Below, piece after piece: positions 51,293 to 58,761 of a stretch of 64,000 nt of DNA. Positions within the stretch are counted from its first letter, which is position 1; the number at the start of each line of letters is the position of its first letter. Under the pieces are notes generated by a model. The model saw only the letters and a list, made by a program, of their open reading frames with translations. It made no database searches and was not told where the DNA came from. Made by a program: the position numbers and the translations under genes. This stretch comes from Olleya sp. Hel_I_94 (GTDB lineage Bacteria > Bacteroidota > Bacteroidia > Flavobacteriales > Flavobacteriaceae): contig NZ_VISI01000002.1 of assembly GCF_007827365.1 (NCBI RefSeq), positions 1,865,001 through 1,929,000 on the forward strand, read 5' to 3'.

Positions 51293-51300
51293 CAAAAGTA
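51293..51300 (-). promoter_or_regulatory. -7 box of the capsule operon (upxY)
   Basis: Plus-strand CAAAAGTA, read on the minus strand as TACTTTTG, fits TAnnTTTG. A clear -33 TTG at the right spacing is absent, so the promoter may be weak or activator-dependent. Start of transcription would be near 51287. Confidence 0.55.
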
Positions 51301-51453
51301 CTGTTTATATTTTAATTTGGTTTTTTCGGTTGGATTTGAAGGGTAAGCTCCTGAAACCAGTTACTAATGAAGTGGTGGGTAGTTATTTGACTGGGTTTGG
51401 TTTTGATATTTTAATTAAAATAAATCCTATCTTGCTTCTAGAAAAATTATACT

Positions 51454-52350
51454 ATGTTTTCAGCAAAAAAGAAATTGGATCGTGCTTATAACAACGCTAA
51501 AGTTATTGGGTTTGATGACGACTCTAAGTTTATACTATTTAGTGATTGTCATCGTGGTGATAATAGTTTTGCTGATGATTTTGCTAATAACCGAAACATT
51601 TATTACCATGCCTTAAAACATTATTATGTCCAAGGTTTTGACTATGCCGAATTAGGTGATGGTGATGAGTTGTGGGAAAATAACTCGTTTGAATCCATCC
51701 TTTACGCTCATAAAAACGTGTATGGTTTAATGCAACTGTTTCATAAACAAAACCGCTTGCATATGATTTGGGGAAATCATGATATGGTATATCGCGATCC
51801 TGACTATGTTAAGAAAAATTTACATTCTTTTTTTGACCCTAAAGTTGGCGCTGATGTAGAACTGTTTGGTGATATTGAATACCACGAAGCTATTATTTTA
51901 AAACATAAAGACACGCAACAAGAGGTGTTTTTAACGCATGGTCATCAAGCGGATTGGTGGAATTATACCTTCTGGAAATGGAGTCGGTTTATGGTACGTG
52001 TCCTTTGGAAACCTTTAAATGTTATGGGTATTGCAGATCCCACTAGTCCTGCAAAAAACTATAAGGAATTAATTAAAGTCGAACGTCGTACCAAAAAATG
52101 GATTACTGAAAACAATAATATGATTACTGTTGTTGGTCATACACACAGACCACGTTTTCCGGAACCTGGTGATGTGGCTTTTTTTAATGATGGTAGTTGT
52201 GTGCATCCCAGAAGTATTACTGGTATTGAGATTGAAAATGGCGCGATTTCTTTGATTAAATGGCAAATTGCTACTAAAGAAGATGGTACGTTACAAATTG
52301 TGCGTGTTTTGTTGGAAGGTCCTAGACGTTTGTTGGATTATAGCGGTTAG
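51454..52350 (+). CDS. Calcineurin-like metallophosphoesterase
   Basis: 298 residues with all five motifs of the metallophosphoesterase superfamily: FSDCHRGD (D31, H33), LGDGDELWE (68-75), GNHDMVY (G107-D110), LTHGHQADWW and VVGHTHRPRF. The overall pattern is close to UDP-2,3-diacylglucosamine hydrolase-like and other bacterial phosphodiesterases, but the substrate is not clear. There is no signal peptide; it is probably cytoplasmic. It is divergent from upxY with a 183-bp gap. The downstream 198 bp contain two direct repeats. Confidence 0.9.
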   Translation: MFSAKKKLDRAYNNAKVIGFDDDSKFILFSDCHRGDNSFADDFANNRNIYYHALKHYYVQGFDYAELGDGDELWENNSFESILYAHKNVYGLMQLFHKQNRLHMIWGNHDMVYRDPDYVKKNLHSFFDPKVGADVELFGDIEYHEAIILKHKDTQQEVFLTHGHQADWWNYTFWKWSRFMVRVLWKPLNVMGIADPTSPAKNYKELIKVERRTKKWITENNNMITVVGHTHRPRFPEPGDVAFFNDGSCVHPRSITGIEIENGAISLIKWQIATKEDGTLQIVRVLLEGPRRLLDYSG

Positions 52351-52429
52351 GTTTTGCTGTTTTTTTGAAACTGACTCTGTAATTATACAGATTGCTTTGC
52401 TTTTTATATGTAGAAACCTAATATTAAAC

Positions 52430-52532
52430 AGATTGCTTCACTATGTTCGCAATGACGTGACCATTAGAATTTACTTTGTCGAGGCTACTAATAATGTAAG
52501 GTAGATTGCTTCACTATGTTCGCAATGACGTG
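52430..52532. repeat. Two copies of a 30-bp intergenic direct repeat
   Basis: An identical 30-bp sequence beginning AGATTGCTTCACTATGTTCG and ending CAATGACGTG occurs at 52430-52459 and 52503-52532. A partial copy (AGATTGCTTT) begins near 52390. The element lies between two convergent genes. GC content is higher than the surroundings. It resembles dispersed intergenic repeats that many Flavobacteriaceae carry in many copies. Confidence 0.85.
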
Positions 52533-52548
52533 TGGGCTGAAATTTGGA

Positions 52549-52881
52549 TTATTCTTCAGGAGCCAATTGGACTTCCAGACCTTCTAGGTCTGGTGTCATT
52601 TGTATTTGACAACCTAATCTTGAATTATCTTTGACATTGAATGCTTCGCTAAGCATCGCTTCTTCATCGTCTTGCATTTCTGGAAGCATTGTATCACTTA
52701 ACACGTAACATTGACAACTTGCACACATTGCCATACCACCACAGATTCCGATAGTACCTTCTGGAGCCAGCTCGTAACTGCGGACTACTTCCATAAGGTT
52801 CATTGCCATGTCTGTTGGTGCAAGCACTTCATGTGTTACACCATCTCTGTCTGTTATTTTTATGTTTATGTCTTGTTCCAT
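52549..52881 (-). CDS. 2Fe-2S ferredoxin (adrenodoxin type)
   Basis: 110 residues. Cysteines C47-x5-C53-x2-C56 and C91 fit the adrenodoxin/Isc ferredoxin pattern (GICGGMAMCASCQCYV, LGCQIQMTPDLEGLEV). There is an additional C58. It transfers single electrons, probably from the ferredoxin-NADP reductase-like protein encoded 267 bp upstream on the same strand, in Fe-S cluster assembly or an oxygenase system. It is cytoplasmic. A decayed four-helix-bundle gene lies between the two redox genes. Confidence 0.93.
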   Translation of the reverse strand: MEQDINIKITDRDGVTHEVLAPTDMAMNLMEVVRSYELAPEGTIGICGGMAMCASCQCYVLSDTMLPEMQDDEEAMLSEAFNVKDNSRLGCQIQMTPDLEGLEVQLAPEE

Positions 52882-52893
52882 GAGGAGAAGTAA

Positions 52894-53120
52894 TTAGTGA
52901 TTAGTTGTTACTTTATACTCGTTAGTATTTTCAATAAGAATATTAGCAATTGTTTTACCTAGATAATGCAATTTAATTGATAAATATAACATCGAGCGGA
53001 CTTCGCTATTTGATGCTTAAAGGAAAAGTCTTTATTATCTTGAAATGCTTTGTAGATCTGTATCGTTAAATCCTGCGACTTTTGCCAAACTAGTAAGTCT
53101 TCAAATTTTTGTACTGCCAT
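52894..53120 (-). pseudogene. Decayed four-helix-bundle protein gene (23S rRNA intervening-sequence protein family)
   Basis: The ATG at 53120 opens a frame with the family N-terminus MAVQKFEDLLVWQKSQDLTI, continuing to ...FSFKHQI. At about 53005 the sequence jumps, in another frame, to EVRSMLYLSIKLHYLGKTI and a C-terminus ending at TAA 52894-52896. The conserved middle (usually RASVSIxxNIAEG...) is missing. The two parts are offset by two bases, so the original frame hits a stop soon after the junction. This is best explained by an internal deletion of about 40 codons with frame loss. Confidence 0.82.
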
Positions 53121-53148
53121 TCCCTCATTACTTATTACTATTTACTGA

Positions 53149-54201
53149 CTACTGAATCGATTTTACCACTGCTTTTGGTGCTTCTTTACGTGTACCATCA
53201 AAACCATCTACTCCGCTGACTGTGGTATATTTTAATACATAGCGTTTTCCTGGATTAATAATTTGATACGCTGATTGACACATTAATGTTGCTTCGTGAA
53301 AACCACATAAAATTAATTTTAATTTTCCTGGATAGGTATTAACATCTCCAATAGCAAAAATACCTGGAATGTTAGTTTGGTAATCCAAGCTATTATCCAC
53401 CTTGATTGCATTTTTTTCTATCTCTAAACCCCAATCTGCAATTGGTCCTAATTTTGGTGACAACCCAAAAAGTGGTACAAAATGATCACATTCTTTTTTA
53501 AAGGTTTTAGCATCTTGTTTTATAGTAATAGCCTCTACTTTATTAGTCCCTTCTACTCCAATAACCTCAGCTGGTGTGATTAAATTAATCTTACCTGCAT
53601 TTTTTAATTCTTGTACTTTTTCTACTGAATCTAAATGCCCTCTAAACTCGTTTCGTCTATGGATTAAGGTTACTTCTGAAGCGATATCGCTTAGGTAAAT
53701 ACTCCAATCTAAAGCTGAATCTCCTCCACCTGCAATGACTACTTTTTTATCTCTATAAAACTCAGGTTCTTTGATAATGTATTCAACCCCTTTGTCTTCG
53801 TAATTAGCTAGATTATCAATAATAGGTTTACGAGGCTCAAAACTACCTAATCCACCTGCTATTGCCACTACAGGAGCGTGATGTTTTGTACCTTTATTAG
53901 TGGTTACTATAAAGGTTCCATCCTCTTGCTTGTCAATCGTTTCTGCACGCTCGCCAAGTGTAAAACCTGGTTCAAATTGCTTGCATTGCTCCATTAACTT
54001 ATGCGTTAAATCTCCTGCAAGAATTTCTGGATAGGCTGGAATATCATAAATAGGTTTTTTAGGATATATCTCTGAGCATTGTCCACCTGGTTGTGGCAAT
54101 GCGTCTATTAAATGACATTTTAATTTTAATAATCCTGCTTCAAACACAGCAAAAAGACCAGTTGGTCCTGCTCCTATTATTAGTATGTCTGTTTTAATCA
54201 T
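53149..54201 (-). CDS. Ferredoxin-NADP reductase, thioredoxin-reductase-like type
   Basis: 350 residues with two nucleotide-binding sites: FAD motif DILIIGAGPTGLFAVFEAG near the start and NADP motif KVVIAGGGDSALDWSIYLSD in the middle. GIFAIGDVNTYPGKLKLILCGFHEA (partly quoted) is the C-terminal FAD contact. It lacks the redox-active CxxC of thioredoxin reductase at the expected place, which marks the FNR-like subgroup. It probably reduces the 2Fe-2S ferredoxin encoded downstream. It lies 198 bp after the NifU gene. Confidence 0.92.
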   Translation of the reverse strand: MIKTDILIIGAGPTGLFAVFEAGLLKLKCHLIDALPQPGGQCSEIYPKKPIYDIPAYPEILAGDLTHKLMEQCKQFEPGFTLGERAETIDKQEDGTFIVTTNKGTKHHAPVVAIAGGLGSFEPRKPIIDNLANYEDKGVEYIIKEPEFYRDKKVVIAGGGDSALDWSIYLSDIASEVTLIHRRNEFRGHLDSVEKVQELKNAGKINLITPAEVIGVEGTNKVEAITIKQDAKTFKKECDHFVPLFGLSPKLGPIADWGLEIEKNAIKVDNSLDYQTNIPGIFAIGDVNTYPGKLKLILCGFHEATLMCQSAYQIINPGKRYVLKYTTVSGVDGFDGTRKEAPKAVVKSIQ

Positions 54202-54310
54202 TATTTTTTCTTTTCAAATTTACCTTTAGCCTTTACTTATGACTTTAAGTGTACTTGACAAAAGTAAAACAAGATTTGGTTTTGTTTTATGACTTTTGTT
54301 AGCTTTTTAA

Positions 54311-54387
54311 CTGCATTAAGGATGGCGTACTTTGACTACGCTCAATACTTACCCACTTTGTGAGCGCCTGACCTTTGTGATAACGCC
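54311..54387. repeat. Structured intergenic repeat, copy 1 (GCATTA/TAACGC ends)
   Basis: 77 bp starting CTGCATTAAGGATGG and ending CCTTTGTGATAACGCC. Both ends match copy 2 at 58660-58750, while the middle differs. It sits between the NifU-domain gene and the ferredoxin reductase gene. Confidence 0.7.
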
Positions 54388-54399
54388 AAAACTTATGTT

Positions 54400-54636
54400 T
54401 TACGCCACGTTGATTACACGTTCGATTTGTGGTGCGTACTTTTTGATAGTCATCTCTACACCTGACTTAAGCGTCATTTGGTTGACACTACATGAGGTAC
54501 AAGCACCTTGTAATTGTACTTTAACTTCGTTATTCTCGATAGATAAAAGCGCAATATCTCCTCCATCACTTTGTAAAAAAGGACGAATTTCTTCTAATGC
54601 TTTTTCTACGTTTAATTTTAGTTCTTGTGTTGTCAT
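54400..54636 (-). CDS. NifU C-terminal domain protein (Fe-S scaffold)
   Basis: 78 residues comprising only the NifU C-terminal domain: VEKALEEIRPFLQSDGGDIALL, VKVQLQGACTSCSVNQMTLKSGVEMTI (partly quoted), with the cluster-binding C46-x2-C49. It can hold and transfer a 4Fe-4S cluster. The start is immediately after the stop of mrp (54636/54637), so both are made together; Mrp is an ATP-dependent Fe-S carrier, which fits functionally. Confidence 0.94.
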   Translation of the reverse strand: MTTQELKLNVEKALEEIRPFLQSDGGDIALLSIENNEVKVQLQGACTSCSVNQMTLKSGVEMTIKKYAPQIERVINVA

Positions 54637-55776
54637 TTATTTTTTATTAACTGCAGAACATCCTGCCATAGTGGTGATTTTAATAGCCTCTGTCGCTGGA
54701 AGATTATCGTTTCTGTCCACTACTTGCTGCACTACGTTTTGTGTTATTGTTTCAAATGCTTTTTCTAGAGGTGTTCCGGTTTGCATTGCTGCTGGACGAC
54801 CAACGTCTCCTGCTTCGCGTACGCTTTGCACTAATGGTAACTCTCCTAATAAAGGCACTTGTAAATCTTCAGCTAGGTGTTTAGCACCTTCTTTACCAAA
54901 GATATAGTATTTATTATCTGGTAATTCAGCTGGTGTAAAGTAAGCCATGTTTTCTATAATTCCTAAAACTGGTACGTTAATACTGTCTTGTTGGAACATT
55001 GCAACTCCTTTTTTAGCATCTGCTAAAGCGACGTTTTGTGGTGTACTAACCACTACTGCACCTGTTATTGGTAGTGATTGCATGATGCTTAAGTGGATAT
55101 CTCCTGTTCCTGGTGGTAAGTCAATTAGTAAAAAGTCTAATTCTCCCCAGGCTGCATCAAAAATCATTTGGTTTAATGCTTTTGCTGCCATAGGTCCACG
55201 CCATACAACTGCTTGATCTGGTTTTGTAAAAAACCCGATTGATAATATTTTGACTCCGTAGTTTTCTACAGGTTTCATTTTTGATTTACCATCTACTGTT
55301 GTCGATAATGGACGTTCTAGCTCTACATCAAACATGATTGGCATTGATGGTCCGTAAATATCGGCATCTAACACACCCACTTTAAAGCCCATTTTTGCTA
55401 ACGTTACTGCTAGGTTTGCTGTTACTGTAGATTTACCTACACCACCTTTTCCAGAAGCTACTGCTACTATGTTTTGTATTCCAGGAATGTGTTTTCCTTT
55501 GATGACGTTTGGTGCTGATTTTTCTGGTGCGTCCACTTTAATATTAACCTTAATCTTAGCTTTTTCATACACTTGTTTGTGAATGGCTTGTAAGATTTCG
55601 ACCTCAGTTTTTTTACGCGCTTGTAAAGCTGGGTTTTTTATTGTTATGTCTACAATAACCTCGTCTGCAAAAGTTACTACGTTTGTTATTGCTCCGCTTT
55701 CTACCATATTTTGACCTTCTCCTGGTACTGTTATAGTTTCTAACGCTTTAAGTATGTCTTGTTTATTTAATTTCAT
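54637..55776 (-). CDS. mrp: Mrp/ApbC-type Fe-S cluster carrier ATPase
   Basis: 379 residues. A MIP18/DUF59 domain spans 1-85, then the P-loop with deviant Walker A G109-KGGVGKS116 (VAVASGKGGVGKSTVTANLA). LLIDLPPGTGDIHLSI is Walker B-like. A C-terminal CxxxC is reduced to a single Cys here (TMAGCSAV). It loads or transfers Fe-S clusters in the cytoplasm. It is adjacent to the NifU-domain gene, with ferredoxin and reductase genes further downstream on the same strand. Confidence 0.94.
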   Translation of the reverse strand: MKLNKQDILKALETITVPGEGQNMVESGAITNVVTFADEVIVDITIKNPALQARKKTEVEILQAIHKQVYEKAKIKVNIKVDAPEKSAPNVIKGKHIPGIQNIVAVASGKGGVGKSTVTANLAVTLAKMGFKVGVLDADIYGPSMPIMFDVELERPLSTTVDGKSKMKPVENYGVKILSIGFFTKPDQAVVWRGPMAAKALNQMIFDAAWGELDFLLIDLPPGTGDIHLSIMQSLPITGAVVVSTPQNVALADAKKGVAMFQQDSINVPVLGIIENMAYFTPAELPDNKYYIFGKEGAKHLAEDLQVPLLGELPLVQSVREAGDVGRPAAMQTGTPLEKAFETITQNVVQQVVDRNDNLPATEAIKITTMAGCSAVNKK

Positions 55777-55881
55777 AATTATTTAGAAAAAAAGAGTAAA
55801 TTATAGCTTGAAGACTATGCCTACAGCTTAAAATAATCCACTCTGGATAATTGTTAACTAATTCAGAATGATTCTAAAATG

Positions 55882-55889
55882 CAAAGATA
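55882..55889 (-). promoter_or_regulatory. -7 box upstream of mrp
   Basis: Plus-strand CAAAGATA, read on the minus strand as TATCTTTG followed by CA, is the same core as at rpsP and tRNA-Asp. No clear -33 TTG was found. It gives a leader of about 100 nt for mrp. The rest of the 253-bp gap shows no gene. Confidence 0.65.
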
Positions 55890-56029
55890 CTACATAAACC
55901 TTGAAGAATGAAGCGCTTGGTTTGTTGTTTTTTATGGAACTATAAAGGGAAGTTATGATGGGTTAAACTCCAATAAGCAAAATATGTAATTATTTGTAAA
56001 TTGTATAAAATGAAGAATAAATGTTAGAT

Positions 56030-56908
56030 TTAATCATAATCGAGAAATATAAGTTTTCTCTTGTAATAAGGCTCTCCGATAATTGAATCTGGATACTTTT
56101 TCTCCATAAAAACTACTGCTTCTGTTTTTTTAAATTGAGAAAAATTTATTTCTCCTTCAAATTCATTTGAATAATATATTTTTTGTGAAGACATTAATTT
56201 GACTCGCATCTTAGTTAAATAATCTCCTGAATATTTTCTAATTGTAGATACAATAAAATGCTTTGGTTTAAGAAAATAATCTTGATGTCCAGTACCACAT
56301 ATAAATCCTGGAACATAATTATATTCTATTGGTTTCCATTGGTTATTTTTATCTTTTGCTTGAACTTGCATAAACAAATCACCATTAACTATAGGTTTAG
56401 AAATTACTCTACCAAATTTAGAATTATTGAAAATAAAAACTGGTAAGGTTTTATAATGTTTTCTTTCTCTTTCTGTTCGTAGCCTCTTTAATATTTGGAG
56501 ATCATTCGAGTAATTATATTCTGAATTCACATCAAAAGGTTCTGAATTGTTTAAAGGTGGTGGAGGCGGAGGAATTATAGAGTAAAAATTCATTTCACTA
56601 GTATGAAAATTCAACTGTTTTGCATCTACAAAAATTAGAATACTATCTTCAGCTTTGTTAAATTCACTCCTTAATAACTCATCAAAATTATGCGATAAAT
56701 AGTTGAATGAACCTGAAAATCTTAATGTATCTTTTACATTAATCCCATAAACAATAGGTTCTGAAATCATCATTTCTTTACTATTTATTTGAATAACAGT
56801 ATCGTATTCCGAAGTAATTAAAACTGGAAATTTTATTTTATTATCCTTTTTACAAGATGTAACCAAAAAAATTAGCATGACTACTTTAAAAAGGGTGAGG
56901 TACTTCAT
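56030..56908 (-). CDS. Hypothetical lipoprotein
   Basis: 292 residues with a lipoprotein signal MKYLTLFKVVMLIFLVTSCKKD (C19 lipidated). The mature part has no family that I recognise. It contains a polyproline run (IIPPPPPPLNN, about residues 112-122), then a charged helix RLRTERERKHYKTLPV and beta-rich segments (GRVISKPIVNGDLFMQVQAKD, FICGTGHQDYFLKPKHFIVST; partly quoted). It is likely anchored to a membrane facing the periplasm. It is 19 bp downstream of the alkyltransferase-like gene on the same strand. Base composition is slightly more AT-rich than its neighbours. Confidence 0.7.
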   Translation of the reverse strand: MKYLTLFKVVMLIFLVTSCKKDNKIKFPVLITSEYDTVIQINSKEMMISEPIVYGINVKDTLRFSGSFNYLSHNFDELLRSEFNKAEDSILIFVDAKQLNFHTSEMNFYSIIPPPPPPLNNSEPFDVNSEYNYSNDLQILKRLRTERERKHYKTLPVFIFNNSKFGRVISKPIVNGDLFMQVQAKDKNNQWKPIEYNYVPGFICGTGHQDYFLKPKHFIVSTIRKYSGDYLTKMRVKLMSSQKIYYSNEFEGEINFSQFKKTEAVVFMEKKYPDSIIGEPYYKRKLIFLDYD

Positions 56909-56927
56909 GCTAAAAACGTATCAAAAA

Positions 56928-57263
56928 TTATTCCGAAAGTAATGCAGAAGGATCCCAAAATAGGGTTTCAAAATTTTGGATTTGGTTGTCTACAACCTCA
57001 ACACCTTCGCTTTCTAGTAATTGCTGCATAAGGTTAGTCCCATCAAAATGATGTTTTCCAGTTAGTAATCCCTTACGGTTTACCACTCTGTGTGCAGGCA
57101 CCTCTTTATTATGTGACCCATTCATAGCATAACCTACCATTCTGGCTCCACGTGTTGCGCCTAAAAAATTAGCTATAGCTCCATAACTTGTCACACGACC
57201 ATACGGAATTTGTCGTGCCACCTCATACACTTTATCAAAAAAATTAAGTGTTTCGGGTTTCAT
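56928..57263 (-). CDS. Alkyltransferase-like protein (ATL, MGMT family)
   Basis: 111 residues of the MGMT DNA-binding domain: YEVARQIPYGRVTSYGAIA, TRGARMVGYAMNGSHNKEV and VPAHRVVNRKGLLTGKHHF. The active-site motif PCHRV of O6-alkylguanine transferase is P56-A57-H58-R59 here, so the alkyl-accepting cysteine is replaced by alanine. Such proteins bind O6-alkylguanine lesions without repairing them and hand them to nucleotide excision repair. R41 is the likely finger arginine. It is close to the LysE gene (4 bp). Confidence 0.93.
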   Translation of the reverse strand: MKPETLNFFDKVYEVARQIPYGRVTSYGAIANFLGATRGARMVGYAMNGSHNKEVPAHRVVNRKGLLTGKHHFDGTNLMQQLLESEGVEVVDNQIQNFETLFWDPSALLSE

Positions 57264-57267
57264 AGTT

Positions 57268-57897
57268 TTAAAAGTCTTTTATAATATTTATTAGTGTTAC
57301 AATTGCAATTATACCTGTAATTGAACCTATAATGTAGTTCATGTTTTTTTGTGACTTTAGCTTTTTGCTTTTTATCTTTTTTAAAAAAAACACATAAATA
57401 TACAACATCACAAACGTACCAGATGCTGCTCCAGCAACATAGGACGCAATATTTGGGTTGTCTAATGTTATCCAACCTAAACTAGCCAAAGTTATACTCA
57501 TATATGCTTGATACGGAATTGGAAACACATTTAATGCTGACAACACCATACCATAAAAAAACTGACTGCGTTTACTTTTACGATCGGCTTCTACTTCTGG
57601 TTTTGGATCCTTGGTAGCTAATAAAAAAAAGTAAACCGTTATTAAAACAAATAATACAAATGCTACTTGTTGTAATATCCTAACTACCTCAGAATGTTTA
57701 CTTAAATAGCGCGCAAAAATAACCGCTATTAATGTTTGTATAACTACAATAACACAAACCCCTAACGAGAATACTAAGCCACGACTATACCCTTCTTTTA
57801 TACTAATTTTTGCTGCTGTCATGTTAAGCAATCCTGGAGGGATTACACCAACAAGTGCAATTAATAAGCTTACAAAAAAGGTAATTGTTAAATTCAA
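57268..57897 (-). CDS. LysE-family exporter
   Basis: 209 residues with six membrane helices. The N-terminal segment LLIALVGVIPPGLLNMTAAKISIKEGYSRGL (partly quoted) carries the family's conserved PPG/N...K pattern. VLSALNVFPIPYQAYMSITL and a glycine-rich helix (SYVAGAASGTFVMLYIYVFFL; partly quoted) follow. LysE relatives export amino acids or other small solutes. It lies between trmB (3 bp upstream) and the ATL gene (4 bp downstream), so the three are likely co-transcribed. The substrate is unknown. Confidence 0.88.
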   Translation of the reverse strand: MNLTITFFVSLLIALVGVIPPGLLNMTAAKISIKEGYSRGLVFSLGVCVIVVIQTLIAVIFARYLSKHSEVVRILQQVAFVLFVLITVYFFLLATKDPKPEVEADRKSKRSQFFYGMVLSALNVFPIPYQAYMSITLASLGWITLDNPNIASYVAGAASGTFVMLYIYVFFLKKIKSKKLKSQKNMNYIIGSITGIIAIVTLINIIKDF

Positions 57898-57900
57898 TAG

Positions 57901-58575
57901 TTAGTTAATTTTAAATCTAATATACGTAATTGGTTTGTTTTGTTCTAAATAGATGCTTTCATAGTGTGTTTGGATGCTAGTTACTTCTTCTGGGCTTCCG
58001 TCTTGTCTATACACATCGTTATTAGAATGTAATACCTCATGACCTTCACCATGTAGTAACCCTAATGTGTAACCATGCATGAACTCTGAATCTGTTTTAA
58101 GATTCATGATTCCGTCTGGTTTTAAAATAGTTTTGTAACGTTTTAAAAACTGCGAATTAGTCATGCGGTGTTTTGTACGCTTATATTTTATTTGTGGATC
58201 TGGAAAGGTAATCCAGATTTCGTCTACTTCGTTTTCTGCAAAAACAGACTCGACCAACTCAATTTGTGTGCGTATAAAGGCAACGTTAGGCATGTTATTT
58301 TCGGTAGCAGTTTTGGCTCCTCTCCAAAAACGTGCACCTTTAATATCTATACCAATAAAGTTTTTGTTTGGAAACTTTTCTGCTAAAGCCACACTATATT
58401 CTCCTTTACCACAACCTAGCTCTAACACTAATGGGTTGTTGTTTTTAAAGACATTTTTATTCCAATTTCCTTTATGCTCGTAAACCTGGTCTACTAATTG
58501 ACTTCTAGTTGGCTGAAACACATTATCAAAGGTTTCATTTTCTCTAAATCTTTTTTGCTTATTCTTGCTACCCAC
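57901..58575 (-). CDS. trmB: tRNA (guanine46-N7)-methyltransferase
   Basis: 224 residues. The SAM site is VLELGCGKGEYSVALAEKFP with the acidic GIDIKGARFWRGAK. The family signature EIWITFPDPQIKYKRTKHRMTNSQFLKRY (partly quoted) carries the catalytic FPDPQ segment and H/R residues for tRNA. The C-terminus has YRQDGSPEEVTSIQTHYES. It methylates N7 of G46 in the variable loop of tRNA. It heads the trmB-lysE-ATL group; upstream is a structured repeat and a divergent glycosyltransferase gene. Confidence 0.96.
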   Translation of the reverse strand: MGSKNKQKRFRENETFDNVFQPTRSQLVDQVYEHKGNWNKNVFKNNNPLVLELGCGKGEYSVALAEKFPNKNFIGIDIKGARFWRGAKTATENNMPNVAFIRTQIELVESVFAENEVDEIWITFPDPQIKYKRTKHRMTNSQFLKRYKTILKPDGIMNLKTDSEFMHGYTLGLLHGEGHEVLHSNNDVYRQDGSPEEVTSIQTHYESIYLEQNKPITYIRFKIN

Positions 58576-58659
58576 TTCTTAACTATTTGTTATTTCTGGC
58601 GTAAAATTAAGGAAATATACCTAAGTAACTTTATGATTATCTTTGATTTTGACATTTTA

Positions 58660-58750
58660 CTGCGTTAAGGATGGAAGTGGCATCCTTTTTTTGCTGCCAT
58701 AAATGGCAAAAAAAGATATAACGGACAGCCTGACCCTTGTGGTAACGCCC
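58660..58750. repeat. Structured intergenic repeat, copy 2 (GCGTTA/TAACGC ends)
   Basis: 91 bp with terminal inverted GCGTTA (58662-58667) and TAACGC (58743-58748). Internally there are GGATG-n7-CATCC and GCCAT-AA-ATGGC hairpins, so the whole can fold into a multi-stem RNA or DNA structure. Its ends match copy 1 at 54311-54387. It ends 11 bp before the ATG of the next gene. Confidence 0.75.
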
Positions 58751-58761
58751 AAATTTTTATA

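Noticed and set aside
52430..52532. CRISPR or insertion-sequence ends
   Set aside because: Only two full copies, no spacer regularity, no transposase frame between or beside them.
54332..54907. Plus-strand open frame of 191 codons
   Set aside because: Antisense to the NifU-domain gene and the end of mrp; Ser/Cys/Thr-rich shadow composition.
56928..57263. Active O6-methylguanine-DNA methyltransferase
   Set aside because: The acceptor cysteine is replaced by alanine (P56-A57-H58-R59).
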